Source of the DNA: Lobosporangium transversale
Taxonomy: Eukaryota > Mortierellomycota > Mortierellomycetes > Mortierellales > Mortierellaceae
Length of the DNA stretch: 35,530 nt
Assembly: GCF_002105155.1 (NCBI RefSeq)
Contig: NW_019029082.1
Span: forward strand, 1-35,530
Direction: 5' to 3'
Shown here piece after piece: positions 9,805 through 18,688 of this stretch. The position numbers were made by a program, and so were the translations under genes. The number at the start of each line of letters is the position of its first letter. The first letter of the stretch is position 1. Under the pieces are notes generated by a model. It worked only from the letters and a program-made list of their open reading frames with translations, searched no databases and had not been told where the DNA came from.

Positions 9805-10017
9805 TGCAAACGTGTTATACAATACTGACTCAAACCTTTGAGGAGGGCTCAACTATCACGCGCACCCCAGGCGCCAAGACGCCAAGCCCAAGTGCCAAGA
9901 CACCAAGCCCCAACCCTATCAATTATCAGTATAAATAGTCCACTACGTTATAGCCAAATAAAGTATCCTTTGACCTTCGATTCCACCTAAGATCACCTTT
10001 GATTGTTACTATTTACA
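9805..10017 (+). repeat. 3' LTR of chromovirus 1
   Basis: 213 bp, reading identically to the 5' LTR at 3422-3634, in the same orientation. It is joined on the right to the truncated protease frame of another, minus-strand Ty3-like element. Confidence 0.9.
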
Positions 10018-10258
10018 CAAGGTGAGTGACAAGGCCGTGAAGGCTGGCCTGACCATCAGCCATGTTGAGACGAAGGGGAGTGGACAAGGGGACAGTGATG
10101 AGGTTATGTTTCGTGACGAGGCTCACATCGATGAAAGAAGCTTGCGCCCCAGAGTCGATGAGAGCTTTGGTTTGGACAGGGGGCTGACTAGGCAGGGACA
10201 AGGTTATATTAACTAAGAGGCAGATTCTAGGTCTTGAGGGCGAGGAAGTAGTGAGCAT
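10018..10258 (-). pseudogene. Truncated retropepsin of Ty3-like element 3
   Basis: The frame contains KALIDSGAQASFID, the active-site region of an aspartic retropepsin, followed by about 35 residues up to the junction with the chromovirus LTR. It overlaps the gag 3' end by about 30 bases and lies in the +1 frame relative to gag. This could mean programmed +1 frameshifting, as known for Ty3, or a mutation. All downstream pol domains are missing. Confidence 0.75.
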
Positions 10259-11414
10259 ATTTCCTAGGATCCATTCCTCGTCGGGCTTCTAGAACGGATG
10301 CATGGATTGTCTTCTTGGTAGGGCAATTCAAGGCGATGTGGTTAGCGCCACCGCAATACAGGCAAAGACCCATATCTCTGCGGCGCTTTTTCTCTTCGGG
10401 TGTGAGACGTCGGGCACGCATGGCATCTACATCCATTGCCATAGATGGAGCCGCTGGGGCCGGAGTAGTGGTGCTCACTGGTGGGGGACGTCGGGCTGGT
10501 GGTGTCTGATGCTTGAAAGACTCGAAGCGGGGCCGCTGGCGACGATGTGATGACAGATTTCTATAGGCGTCGATTGCCGCGGTCTGCACCTCATGTACGG
10601 TCTTGAACTTAGACCACTGTGGCAAGAGCAGGCCATGGATTTCACTTGATAGACCTTTCTTGAAACGGGCCTTGAGGGCTCGGTCGTTCCAGCCACTGCG
10701 GGCGGCGAGGCGGCGAAACTCTGTTACATATTCGATCATCGAACCGGATTGACGGATGCAGGATAGTTGATGTTCAACATCTTCCTGCTCGAGATGGTCT
10801 CCGAAAAATTCTTCTAATGTCTCGATAAATACTTCGTAGGAAGTCAGGACTCCGGAGTCATCTTCGATTTCTCCATTGATGTACGGAGCAAAGTGCCGAG
10901 ATGCGTCACCATCTAGGCACTGCAGGGAGTAGTTAATCTTTTCTTCGTCGTTGGATAGGGCGTCAGGAAAACGTGCGAAGACAATTTGTAGACGAGCACG
11001 AAAATCCGAGAGGGACAGCTCATCGCTGTTTCCCTTAAACTTGGTAGTGAGGGGTTGCGGGATAGCAGTACGTGGCGTAGGAGCTGTGGCTCGATTTGCA
11101 AGTCAGCTCAGAATAGACTGCATATCTCTTTCGAAGGAGCGCTGCATATTTCTCTGTTCTTGATGCTGGGATGCAAGGGTCTCGATGGCGCTACGTAGGG
11201 TGATTAGCCCTGCGGGGTCAGGATTACTGTTCAGTTGGGCGTGCTGTTGGTTCACTACATCTCGGATATTCTGGATTTGCTGCTGCATTCCGCTAACGGC
11301 TTCAGCATGGGACTGGAGATGAGCCAAGACTTGACGGGGGTCTACATTAGGATCTTGGGCAAGTTCTTCTAGGGCTCGTGGTGTATAGATTTCAGGATGG
11401 GGGTTCTGGGACAT
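10227..11414 (-). pseudogene. Gag of Ty3-like element 3, one in-frame TGA
   Basis: Starting at the ATG at 11414, the frame runs about 395 codons and is interrupted only by a TGA at 11103-11105. The N-terminal 103 residues are Gln-rich and coiled-coil-like. The central part is a Gag fold (DFRARLQIVFARFPD, EFFGDHLEQEDVEHQLS, EYVTEFRRLAARSGW). The C terminus carries a CCHC zinc knuckle (CLYCGGANHIALNC). The stop makes the copy defective unless it is read through. I checked by hand that the 360 bases between the stop and the next Met are open in the same frame. Confidence 0.85.
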
Positions 11415-11497
11415 GATTGTGAGATTGGGTTAACAAGGGAAAAATATAACTTGCTTAGGATAAGAGTGGGCAGAACAAGAATTTGTGGAGTCTGCAA

Positions 11498-12034
11498 TGT
11501 CAAGGACTGACAAAGGGTTTGCAAGGAAAGGTAAGTGAATGAATAACAAGAATGATAATGAGCTGAGAACTAGAATGGATTCACGAATAGTTTTATTGCA
11601 GACTGAGGTTTACTATGTTACAAATCTATCATATTTATACTTGTTTGACTGAAGCGGAGACGCGCTTCAAGAACTCTAAATAAAGCTTACTCAAATATTT
11701 CCTAAGGACTTTTACCATATGCGGAACTTCAAGTGTTGAGTTAACTTAATACACAGGATCCGAGGAAGATATCTGGTGCAATCTTATTTCAAGGTTCCTT
11801 GGCACTATAAGCCTTGGTTATTGGTTTATAGCTCTTCTAGAATCCTTGGAGCTATTCACGGAGCTAGAAAACTAGGAGACGCGACTTGGCTTGACAGGCA
11901 AACTATGCATGGAGGAATGAGTGAAGGAAATGGGCGGAACAAATTAATCAAGCACACGTGATCTTTTTCAGATTCGAATCAGACAAAAGTCATTCATCAA
12001 TTCATGAGCTAGACATTGCTTGCTGTTCGTGACA
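11498..12034 (-). repeat. 537-bp LTR of element 3
   Basis: In minus-strand sense it runs from TGTCACGAAC to CCTTGACA, and holds TATAAATA (11632-11639) and AATAAA-like motifs. A near-identical solo copy lies at 18133-18669 and a more diverged inverted one at 21860-22382. Here it is the 5' LTR: the gag leader follows directly and the other side is host sequence. Confidence 0.9.
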
Positions 12035-12249
12035 GTAGAACTCCTTGGCTCATTTCTGGGAGGAGTAATCCATTGATATTCGGTAGGAGACCTAATAGGG
12101 GAGAGATCGGCTTCAGTGGGCAGTTGTGGCGATCTTCGAGGCGGAGTGAAGGGTGTGCCTGAAATCATTTGGTCGATATTTCCTTCGCTATACCAACCAC
12201 CAAGATCGTTGTATGAGAGTAGGTTATTGATATCAAAAGGGAAAGACAT
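12035..12249 (-). pseudogene. N-terminal fragment of an unknown gene, cut by an LTR
   Basis: From the ATG at 12249 the frame gives about 72 residues: MSFPFDINNLLSYNDLGGW, then a Pro/Ser/Thr-rich stretch with PFTPPRRSPQLP and PIRSPTEYQWITPP. It runs straight into the 537-bp LTR at 12034. No family was recognised. The SP/TP motifs suggest a disordered, possibly phosphorylated region. The rest of the gene was not found in the window. Confidence 0.35.
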
Positions 12250-12923
12250 TTTACTATCTGAAGATTGCGAATAAAGTAGGTTGACAATGAGGATGAGATC
12301 GAGAATGAGATTGAGAATGATGTTGCCCATTTCTCGCAAATTCTATTATTTCTAATTAAAAACGAAGATTGAATTGGTTTGGTGGCCATGCATCTAATTC
12401 ATTCCTTCTATTCAAAAAATATATGCATTTTTGTCTTCGTACGTAAATTTTTATTTTTCAAATTTTTAATTCAAATTGAGTATTGTAAAATATATCCAGT
12501 TTATGACTTTTTGGCGAGGACTCTATTTCTACGTCTAGCCAGAATTGCTTAAATTTAGCCAAAAAAAAATATAAAAAATTGCCAATTTTATATTTTTATC
12601 ATTTTTTACCATAAAAGACCCGACTTTTTAGACTATAGAGGTTATCAACATTAGAAATCTCTATTCTATTAGTCATCTATGCTCTAGCCTAGAGTCCTTT
12701 AAAACCGTAGTGACTACAGTGGCTTCCAAAATTGTCCACATGTTCCACGCCCATGTTTTCCATCTTGATTAGAATAATAGCGATGTTTGCTTGCACTTTT
12801 ATCTTTATCAGAATAAACAAGTATGCCAATGATAAGTGTACTGGTCCAGTTTAAAATATCTCTAGTCTCATTCATCATGGTTTTTCATTGACAACAGTAT
12901 TTAATGTCATTTGGACAATTATA
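12250..12923. other. AT-rich stretch without a recognised gene
   Basis: No coding frame of note. At 12715-12735 a TA followed by CAGTGGCTTCCAAAATTG looks like the outer end of a Tc1/mariner TIR, but no matching inverted end was found, so it is at best a relic. Confidence 0.5.
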
Positions 12924-13141
12924 CACTATCATGCAAAACTGAAAGTATAATTCATTCCCATGTCCATTTCTTTTTCTCATTCCTAGAAACCGTATATGCA
13001 TACACCACTCACACTTTGGTTTAATAAAGCTCCCGTCTTCTTCTACGTCATAGTTATGCGCTGTGGCATTAGCTTGTCTCATTTAGAAAGTTAATGACTT
13101 TTTTGTTCATGCACGTCTCTCTTTCAGTTTTGCATGTGCTC
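12924..13141. repeat. Left 218-bp TIR
   Basis: Exact reverse complement of 13924-14141. After the outer CACTATC, the arm starts ATGCAAAACTGAAAG and its inner end reads CTTTCAGTTTTGCAT, so each arm is itself bounded by a 15-bp inverted repeat. Confidence 0.9.
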
Positions 13142-13257
13142 TCAAATGTTGCCCATGACAACATCTGGTCGTCATTAAATGCGAATAAAAGAAGGACGTT
13201 CTCTCTTTCCTTTATGAACACTTGCTTAACTCTCTCTTAACTACACCTTCACAGAAT

Positions 13258-13910
13258 ATGAGACCCACTCCACAAAGGAAAGTCAACGAAGCCAGGAGGT
13301 GAATGATGGCAGGCATGTCTACTAGAGAAGCTGCTGCTAGTGTCGGTATATCACAATGGACGGCCAACAAGATCTATGCAAAGAATAAAGAGTACATGCC
13401 AGTTAATAAAGGTGGTCGACCAAGGAAATTACCTATAGATATCACGCAGTATCTTAAGGTGAACATGAAACGAGGTACACTCAAGTCTGCAGTTGAGGCC
13501 ACCGTCAGGGCCAACCAGCTCATACCAGCGGCTGTTTCTGAGACCACCGTTAGACGACGGCTCAGGAGTCGGGATTGACAGCAAAGAGGCGTGTACGTAG
13601 GCCAGCTCTGCGGCGAAGACATATTAAAGCCCGTTTGCATTTTCACAACAAGTATAAGGAATGGACTCTGGAAGATTGGAAAAAGGTTATTTGGTCAGAT
13701 GAATCGAAAACAAGCCGAATCTGCTCTGATGGCGCGCAGTGGATCTGGGACGCACTCCGAGACGCCTCACTCGCAGGTCGGTGTAAGGCACTGTCAAGTT
13801 TGGAGGTGGTAACGTTAAAGTGTGGTCATGCTTCTCAGCTGTTAGTGACGCCCATGGTTGGAATACTATCTATTGATGTAAGGATATGGCTTACAAAAGA
13901 ATAAAGATCT
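13258..13910 (+). pseudogene. Decayed, truncated Tc1-type transposase
   Basis: The frame starts MRPTPQRKVNEARR, hits a TGA at 13300-13302, and continues MMAGMSTREAAASVGIS, a helix-turn-helix typical of Tc1 transposases, then GGRPRKL (GRPR-like hook). A frameshift near 13575 leads into the RNase-H-like domain with EDWKKVIWSDES, which carries the first catalytic Asp. The second Asp (usually QQDNA...) and the Glu (SPDLNPIE) are missing, because the gene ends just before the right TIR. It cannot encode active transposase. Confidence 0.8.
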
Positions 13911-13923
13911 TCGGCCATCGAAT

Positions 13924-14141
13924 GAGCACATGCAAAACTGAAAGAGAGACGTGCATGAACAAAAAAGTCATTAACTTTCTAAATGAGACAAGCTAATGCC
14001 ACAGCGCATAACTATGACGTAGAAGAAGACGGGAGCTTTATTAAACCAAAGTGTGAGTGGTGTATGCATATACGGTTTCTAGGAATGAGAAAAAGAAATG
14101 GACATGGGAATGAATTATACTTTCAGTTTTGCATGATAGTG
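13924..14141. repeat. Right 218-bp TIR
   Basis: Exact reverse complement of 12924-13141, flanked outside by TA. Confidence 0.9.
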
Positions 14142-14478
14142 TATTAACAAGGTATCACTGACCGTTGATGGCTGGACAAGCCCTTTCCAAGACAACTTCC
14201 TGGGGGTAACAGCTCACTGGATTTATCATGACTGGCGCCAACAAGAGCTGGTCATTGGATTTGAGCCATTGTATGGAGCGCATACAGGTGAGAACTTAGC
14301 GGAATCTCTGGCTAAGGTCATCGATCGATTTAAAATTGGTGACAAGCTTCTAAGTATCACCACCGACAATGCGTCAAATATGTCCAAAATGATCCGAGAG
14401 CTAGAAAAACATCCCAAGGCAGTAGAATGGTAATTCTCAGTCACTTTCAATAATGCTAGCGCATCTACAGTGGTCATC

Positions 14479-14691
14479 TGTAAATAGTAACAATCAAAGG
14501 TGATCTTAGGTGGAATCGAAGGTCAAAGGATACTTTAATTGGCTATAACGTAGTGGACTATTTATACTGATAATTGATAGGGTTGGGGCTTGGTGTCTTG
14601 GCACTTGGGCTTGGCGTCTTGGCGTCTGGGGTGCGCGTGATAGTTGAGCCCTCCTCAAAGGTTTGAGTCAGTATTGTATAACACGTTTGCA
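14479..14691 (-). mobile_element. Solo LTR of the chromovirus 1 family in a Tc1 TIR
   Basis: 213 bp, inverted, flanked by the duplication TCATC (14474-14478 and 14692-14696). It splits the left TIR of the Tc1 element. It differs from the chromovirus 1 LTRs at only about two positions, so it is a slightly older or sister insertion. Confidence 0.93.
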
Positions 14692-15017
14692 TCATCAAAA
14701 GTCATTCAATGATTTTGAATTTTTAACATTCTCATTCCTTTTCTTCATTCTCATCTAGCATGTGGCTAGTATATTTGGGGTAGTGCATTTGTTCCCCACA
14801 CCTCATGATTACTTTCATGTCTCATTCCTAATTATGACTTCATTGTGAAATAAAACCAATTTCAATTTGACCTGCCTATTGAATGACTTCTGCTGAATTT
14901 CAATGTTGATTGCAAAAAAAACTTTTTCACTTCTCTTTTTTCTACCAAGATTACCTTCAGCTATATCTTCATACACCTCTACTTACAATTAACATTCCAC
15001 ATCGTTTAGTATTTATT

Positions 15018-16036
15018 ATGAGGACGCTTTCTAGGGAAAAGGTACAAAATGCTCAGGCCTTACTTCGACAAGGGAAGTCTACAAGCGAAGTGGCAAGGCA
15101 ACTTGGTATCTCTATTTCATCGGCAATAAGGATCAGGAGGGACGTCAAGGACAATATTCCTAAACCCAGAATGGGCAGACCCTCATTGGTTTCCCCTGCT
15201 ACCAAGAGGGTTATTGCACGCGAGGTTGATAGGGGAAACTTAGATCCATTCTGGCAGTTCAAGAATACATCAGATCGAGCCATGGAGTGCATGTCAGTGC
15301 AGAGACTGCCCGACGCTATGTAAAATCAGAGGGTTTGAAAAACTATGGCCGCCCATTCAAGCCTAGGCTGACAAAAATGCAGATTGCGAAAAGGAAAAAT
15401 TTTGCCCTCAACCACCTTGACTGGACTGTTGATGACTGGAAGCGAGTGATGTTCTCGGACGAAAAGCTTTTTGGAAGGCTAGGGTCCTTAGGAGGAAGAA
15501 CACAATATAGGCGACCCGGCCACAGGACTTTAGAAGATCAAGATGTTAGAGAGAGATCAAGGAGAGCACATAACAAACTTATGTGGTGGGGCTGTATCAC
15601 TTATCATGGTGTAGGCGATGGTTGCAGGATCCCTGTCACAGTTGATTCCTCTTTATATGTTGATGTTCTACAAGATTATGTCCTCGGCTCATGGAAGTGG
15701 TATGGCCAGGACCCTGAAAAGTTAATTTTTCAGCAGGACAATGCAAGTGTTCATACGAGTAGGATGGTTAAAGAGTTCTTAATTAAGTCACACATTACCA
15801 CTTTGGAGTGGCCTCCAGATTCTCCTGACCTCAACCCTATCGAGAATGTATGGGCCTACATGGATCATCGGCTCAAGGGATATGAGAAGGTACCAAAGGA
15901 TCTGGATGAACTATGGGAAAGACTACAGGATATCTGGACATCTATTCCACCTGACTTCCTTGATGAGCTATATGAAAGTATGCCACGAAGGGTAGAGGAG
16001 CTACATCGCAAGAAAGGAGGTCGTACACATTACTGA
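15018..16036 (+). pseudogene. Tc1 transposase, DD34E, one frameshift
   Basis: Two overlapping frames together cover about 339 residues, the normal length of a Tc1 transposase. The first (ATG at 15018) gives a helix-turn-helix (REKVQNAQALLRQGKSTSEV; RQLGISISSAIRI) and a GRP hook (MGRPSL). The frame shifts near 15285, and the second continues HVSAETARRYVKSEGL into the catalytic domain: first Asp in MFSDEKLFG, second in QQDNASVHTS, Glu in PDLNPIENVW with 34 residues between the last two. The shift is the only visible defect; it could be a mutation or a sequencing error. The protein would cut at the TIRs and insert at TA. Confidence 0.88.
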
Positions 16037-16590
16037 AGAACAGAAAAAAAAAACAAATAAAGCAAAGCTCCCGATTTTCTTCAAATGGCATTCAATGAGA
16101 TGCCAATAATTGGCATTCATCTAAATTTTCAATTAGCAACAGGAGCTCATTGACATTGTAGTAGGAGTGACATTGTCGATGGTCGAACTCGCTACGTAAG
16201 TTTCATTAGCGACAAGCAAGATCAAATTGGAGAAAGGAATGAGAATGTCGAAATTCCTAATTCATTGAATGACTTTTGATGACCACTGTAGTAATGAGTT
16301 ATCTCTAACGCTTCTCTTAAAAAAAATAAAAATAAATAAAAATAAAAAACATTAGGCCGCTCAAGGATGGCTTATACCATGTGCCATGCCTTGGACGCAT
16401 CATTAATCTGGCAGTTCAGGCGATTTTGGGCCCAAGTGGTTTGAATGACTTGGCTCCTGAAAATGACAGTCTCTACGTGAACAACAATGAGTGTGAGGAT
16501 GCGGTTGGGTTAACACTTGTAACGCTGAGTACATTACAGAAACTCAGAAAAGGCATTGTTAAGATCAGGTCAGTATTACTCTATAATCTT

Positions 16591-16769
16591 TGCACCATAT
16601 AGACCCATATAGCGTATACGATGATTTAATTTACCACTCACGTGGGGCAGACGATATCTTATAGTATATAAGATGTCGTCTGTCCAGAAATAAAGACCCC
16701 TCTCTTTGTCCTATTGAACTTTGGTTCCATATACATAGTAAGCTATATCAATTAGGCTAAAACATTGCA
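16591..16769 (+). repeat. Possible solo LTR of a third short-LTR family
   Basis: About 179 bp starting TGCACCATAT and ending ACATTGCA, with AGTATATAAG followed by AATAAAGACC, the same layout as the two chromovirus LTRs. Flanks are ATCTT and TTCTT, not a clean duplication, and the right flank is a different repeat (the MULE copy). Only one copy is present, so the call is tentative. Confidence 0.35.
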
Positions 16770-17557
16770 TTCTTGTAGCTGCGCAGACACAATTGTAGAA
16801 GCCAGACTGATTGCACGAGCCTCCTTATCTTGACTCAATCTCGATATATCCTCTACTTCTTCTACGTTATTTTTAGATGGTGCGAGAGCATTCCCATAGG
16901 TGCTGTCTTCACCGGATGGTTCAACTGGCCCCCACACTATTTCTGGCTCGGAATCTGACACATCCGAAGAATAGTCTCCACCATCATCACAGTCGTGCTC
17001 TTCAGGATCCGTATCAACGTCGCTAGCTTCATCATGATTGTAGAATTCGGAGCCTAGCTCAAGGTCTTCAGCTGCATCCTCACCGTTACTCGAAATTAAG
17101 GTATCAGTGGTGAGGACCTATAATTTGCATCAAGAAAAATAATTAATTATAAGCTAATCGAAATAGCTAGCATGTTCGTGATATTTATAAATACCATTGT
17201 GGACGGCTAATATTATCTATCTCAGAGAGGAGGAAGACAGAGAGTTAGAAATGAAGTAGGCTAATTTGAATTTACGCGTTTTTTTTTTTTTTTCTTTTTT
17301 TTAAAAAAATAAAAAGGTTACCTGGGACAGGAGATGGACTACAGAAACACGAAAAGGGCCTGAATGGAGTCTGCAGGAGAGCGATCCTGACATAAATAAA
17401 ATAGTAATGAGCGATGGAATAGGATTAGATGGCGATTGTGATTCGGAAGAAGCAACTGGCAGAAAAGGGTGGATTTAGCAAATAGCCTACTACGTCACCT
17501 CATTATAAATTCTAACAAAAAAATACCACTACGCAACTTGAGTATTTAAGGGAATTC
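16769..17557 (-). mobile_element. Inverted copy of the 5' end of MULE 1
   Basis: This 789-bp block is the reverse complement of 26646-27434, with the same length at both loci. It contains the left TIR (GAATTCCCTTAAATACTCAAG, ending at 17557), exon 1, the intron and the first part of exon 2 of the MULE transposase, then breaks off within the gene at 16769. It encodes only an acidic N terminus and cannot make transposase. Confidence 0.92.
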
Positions 17558-17795
17558 TTGCTAGGTCAAAGCGTACCACGGAAATGATACATATATCCTA
17601 GGATTTTTTCGGACTTAGACCTTCCTTTTTTAGTCTAACCGTTCGGATAAATTATTGGTAATCTATACTTAGATTCATTTAGATCTTACGTCATGACTGA
17701 CTCAATCTGAAACAATCTAGGAGTTTCCGGATGAGACCCGATTTGGATAATGATTCCTTTTTGGGTTACCGTTCACCCTCTCTCCCGAGAGTCCG
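17558..17795 (-). repeat. Internal copy of the subtelomeric repeat
   Basis: The reverse complement of this 238-bp segment matches part of the 534-bp repeat next to the telomere (about 30899-31135), including ACTCTCGGGAGAGAGGGTG and CCTAGGATATATGTATCATT, with scattered differences. It is enclosed by two MULE ends pointing away from it. Confidence 0.85.
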
Positions 17796-18132
17796 GAATT
17801 CCCTTAGATGTGATACCATTAAGGGTGATAATAAAGGCGATTTTAATACGTCATACTTTTTTTTTTTTTTTTTCACGCGTTTGCACAAAAACGATCTTGA
17901 TATCAATTCTTCTTATATACCTCTGTCTCTCCAGGTAAAAATCGTTGATAATATTCAGCTCGCAAACTGTTGCCATTACGCGTCGAATGTTGAATGAACT
18001 CTGAATGTAAATCAACATGTGTATTATTTTAGATCATTTCATCGAACAAGCATTATGGTGCGGAGGCTATGTTACCTTATCAATAATAAATATTTGCACA
18101 TATATTAATCACCTCTCGGTTCTCCTTGACCT

Positions 18133-18669
18133 TGTCAAGGACTGACAAAGGGTTTGCAAGGAAAGGTAAGTGAATGAATAACAAGAATGATAATGAGCTG
18201 AGAACTAGAATGGATTCACGAATAGTTTTATTGCAGACTGAGGTTTACTATGTTACAAATCTATCATATTTATACTTGTTTGACTGAAGCGGAGACGCGC
18301 TTCAAGAACTCTAAATAAAGCTTACTCAAATATTTCCTAAGGACTTTTACCATATGCGGAACTCCAAGTGTTGAGTTAACTTAATACACAGGATCCGAGG
18401 AAGATATCTGGTGCAATCTTATTTCAAGGTTCCTTGGCACTATAAGCCTTGGTTATTGGTTTATAGCTCTTCTAGAATCCTTGGAGCTATTCACGGAGCT
18501 AGAAAACTAGGAGACGCGACTTGGCTTGACAGGCAAACTATGCATGGAGGAATGAGTGAAGGAAATGAGCGGAACAAATTAATCAAGCACACGTGATCTT
18601 TTTCAGATTCGAATCAGACAAAAGTCATTCATCAATTCATGAGCTAGACATTGCTTGCTGTTCGTGACA
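18133..18669 (-). mobile_element. 537-bp solo LTR (element 3 family) in the MULE 2 intron
   Basis: Near identical to 11498-12034. A perfect 5-base duplication GACCT flanks it (18128-18132 and 18670-18674), proving insertion followed by LTR-LTR recombination. It lies in the intron just upstream of the TGTGTAG acceptor. Confidence 0.95.
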
Positions 18670-18688
18670 GACCTTGCTTTCTGTGTAG

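Larger units (their letters stand above)
3422..10017 (+). mobile_element. Ty3-type chromovirus 1, near complete
   Basis: A 6.6-kb LTR retrotransposon: 5' LTR 3422-3634, primer binding site directly after it, gag, pol (protease, RT, RNase H, integrase, chromodomain), an antisense ORF and 3' LTR 9805-10017. The two 213-bp LTRs look identical by eye, so insertion was recent. The 3' LTR is preceded by a purine-rich GGGAAGGA, a candidate polypurine tract. The 5-base flanks differ (GAGAA on the left, CAAGG on the right), unlike the clean duplications around the solo LTRs of the same family, so the ends may come from recombination between copies. A solo LTR of the same family (9358-9570) is inserted within it. 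Confidence 0.9.
10018..12034 (-). mobile_element. Ty3-like element 3, 5' part only (LTR, gag, start of protease)
   Basis: Reading on the minus strand: 5' LTR (12034-11498), a short leader, gag (11414-10227) and the beginning of a protease frame that stops at 10018, where the 3' LTR of chromovirus 1 begins. RT, integrase and the 3' LTR are absent. It is a different lineage from chromoviruses 1 and 2: the LTR is 537 bp, its sequence is unrelated, and its Gag is clearly different. It sits in a small unknown gene (12035-12249). Confidence 0.85.
12924..14141 (+). mobile_element. Tc1/mariner-like element with 218-bp perfect TIRs, deletion derivative
   Basis: 1218 bp, starting CACTATCATGC and ending GCATGATAGTG, flanked by TA on both sides (12922-12923, 14142-14143), as Tc1/mariner integration produces. 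The arms 12924-13141 and 13924-14141 are perfect inverted repeats by eye. The inside carries a decayed, shortened transposase. Intact ends with a broken gene suggest mobilisation in trans or recent gene conversion between the ends. It lies at the left edge of the hAT coding sequence. Confidence 0.85.
14468..16288 (+). mobile_element. Tc1 transposon (DD34E) inside the hAT intron
   Basis: Ends: left CAGTGGTCATC (then a solo LTR) TCATCAAAAGTCATTCAATG; right CATTGAATGACTTTTGATGACCACTG, its reverse complement. TA flanks both sides (14466-14467 and 16289-16290). Without the LTR and its duplication the element is about 1.6 kb, normal for Tc1. It encodes one transposase with a single frameshift. It sits in an intron, so the hAT reading frame was not disturbed. 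Confidence 0.9.
14142..16568 (+). pseudogene. hAT-family transposase fragment, two exons
   Basis: Exon A (to 14429) encodes SLTVDGWTSPF..., TGENLAESLAKVI and LLSITTDNASNM, the start of the hAT RNase-H-like catalytic core. Exon B (16356-16568) encodes YHVPCLGRIINLAVQAIL, the conserved HxxC-type block that follows in hAT proteins, then a short acidic stretch and KLRKGIVKI. Splicing AATG|GTAATT (14430) to TTAG|GCCGC (16356) restores the frame exactly between the two blocks. The natural intron is about 100 bases and now holds a complete Tc1 element. A further donor AG|GTCAGT at 16569 points to a lost next exon. The N terminus with its BED finger and the C-terminal dimerisation domain are missing. 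Confidence 0.8.

Noticed and set aside
11776..11961. 61-codon frame found in all three 537-bp LTR copies (also 18411-18596 and 21933-22118)
   Set aside because: It is antisense within an LTR and preserved only because the LTR copies are near identical; no protein features.
12715..12740. Tc1-like end TACAGTGGCTTCC
   Set aside because: No inverted partner was found, so no element can be defined.
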